Shown in pieces: positions 33,784 to 33,937 of a DNA stretch of 33,937 nucleotides. The notes below the pieces were generated by a model. It did no database searches. It was not told the origin of the DNA and worked only from the letters and a program-made list of their open reading frames with translations. Source of the DNA: Verrucomicrobiota bacterium (GTDB lineage: Bacteria > Verrucomicrobiota > Kiritimatiellia > JAKQHR01); assembly GCA_029557905.1 (NCBI GenBank), contig JAKQHR010000081.1:1-33937 (forward strand). Reading direction: 5' to 3'. Positions within the stretch are counted from its first letter, which is position 1. Every line of letters starts with the position of its first letter. The position numbers and the translations under genes were made by a program.

Positions 33784-33937
33784 ATGAACTGCAAATGGAG
33801 AGTTTTCAGTCTGGCGCTCGTTCTCTGTGCGGCCTGCGCCGTGCAGGGCGGATGGATTGAAGACCGCGACGGCAAGACCGTCATCCATGTGAAGCTGTTC
33901 GACCTCCCCGACCCCAGCCGCACCGACACATCCACGC
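33784..33937 (+). CDS. N-terminal part of a secreted protein (cut by window edge)
   Basis: The first 51 codons are visible. A basic start and hydrophobic core (MNCKWRVFSLALVLCAACA) form a signal peptide, with a possible lipobox or cleavage near residue 18-22. The mature part begins GGWIEDRDGKTVIHVKLFDLPDPSR, which recalls the start of extracellular solute-binding proteins of sugar ABC transporters; this is a tentative reading on few residues. No clear ribosome-binding site precedes the ATG. The rest lies outside the window. Confidence 0.6.
   Translation, partial: MNCKWRVFSLALVLCAACAVQGGWIEDRDGKTVIHVKLFDLPDPSRTDTST

Overview
The window looks like chromosome of a Gram-negative bacterium of the PVC superphylum. 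Kiritimatiellota/Verrucomicrobiota is my best guess; it rests on gene style and on short AT-rich palindromes in an otherwise GC-rich sequence, not on a marker gene. Outer-membrane genes (lpxA, fabZ, secretin, O-antigen-ligase-like protein, LPS-kinase-like protein) and several lipoproteins support a diderm envelope. A NuoE/NuoF/FeS-flavoprotein trio suggests an anaerobic or fermentative metabolism. No rRNA, tRNA, CRISPR array, transposase or phage gene was seen. || Layout. (1) 1-2279, plus strand: the C-terminal part of transketolase, then a lipoprotein glutaminyl-peptide cyclotransferase. (2) 2197-13340, minus strand: one tightly packed run, transcribed as TolQ/ExbB-like proton channel, secreted beta-propeller protein, two ExbD-like proteins, CxxCxxCC protein, fabZ, lpxA, gspD, gspE, gspF. 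(3) 13511-17286, plus strand: a D-2-hydroxyacid dehydrogenase, a parvulin-type lipoprotein foldase ending at a perfect hairpin terminator, an RlmI-like methyltransferase and an RluA-like pseudouridine synthase. (4) 17287-17579: a gene-free stretch between two converging 3' ends, with twin palindromic repeats, further inverted repeats and two long series of T/A-tracts phased at about 10.3 bp. (5) 17580-24580, minus strand: TlpA-like thioredoxin lipoprotein, DsbD, NuoE-like, NuoF-like and FeS/GltD-like subunits, and an unknown membrane protein coupled to the last one. (6) 24752-26858, plus strand: an unknown membrane protein with a possible PH-like tail, and a CCA-adding enzyme/poly(A) polymerase. 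(7) 26814-32673, minus strand: tig, clpP, clpX, a 5'-nucleotidase-family protein that has lost most metal ligands, and an O-antigen-ligase/polymerase-like protein. (8) 32882-33937, plus strand: a WaaP/Kdo-kinase-like protein with an altered catalytic loop, a terminator, and the start of a secreted protein cut by the window edge. || How the genes fit together. Region 2 joins lipid A and fatty-acid steps to a secretin-based export machine and an energised inner-membrane channel, so the run appears devoted to the envelope. In region 5 the NuoE/NuoF/GltD trio resembles three-subunit electron-bifurcating transhydrogenases of the Sporomusa type (StnABC); it sits behind a periplasmic thiol-reduction pair (DsbD, TlpA). 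Region 7 begins as the classic folding/proteolysis operon tig-clpP-clpX and continues into surface-polysaccharide genes. || The least explained signals are the phased-tract/palindrome block at 17299-17573, the proton-channel cassette with unequal ExbD subunits, the parallel loss of FeS-cluster ligands in the NuoF-like and GltD-like subunits, and the apparent nucleotidase pseudoenzyme.
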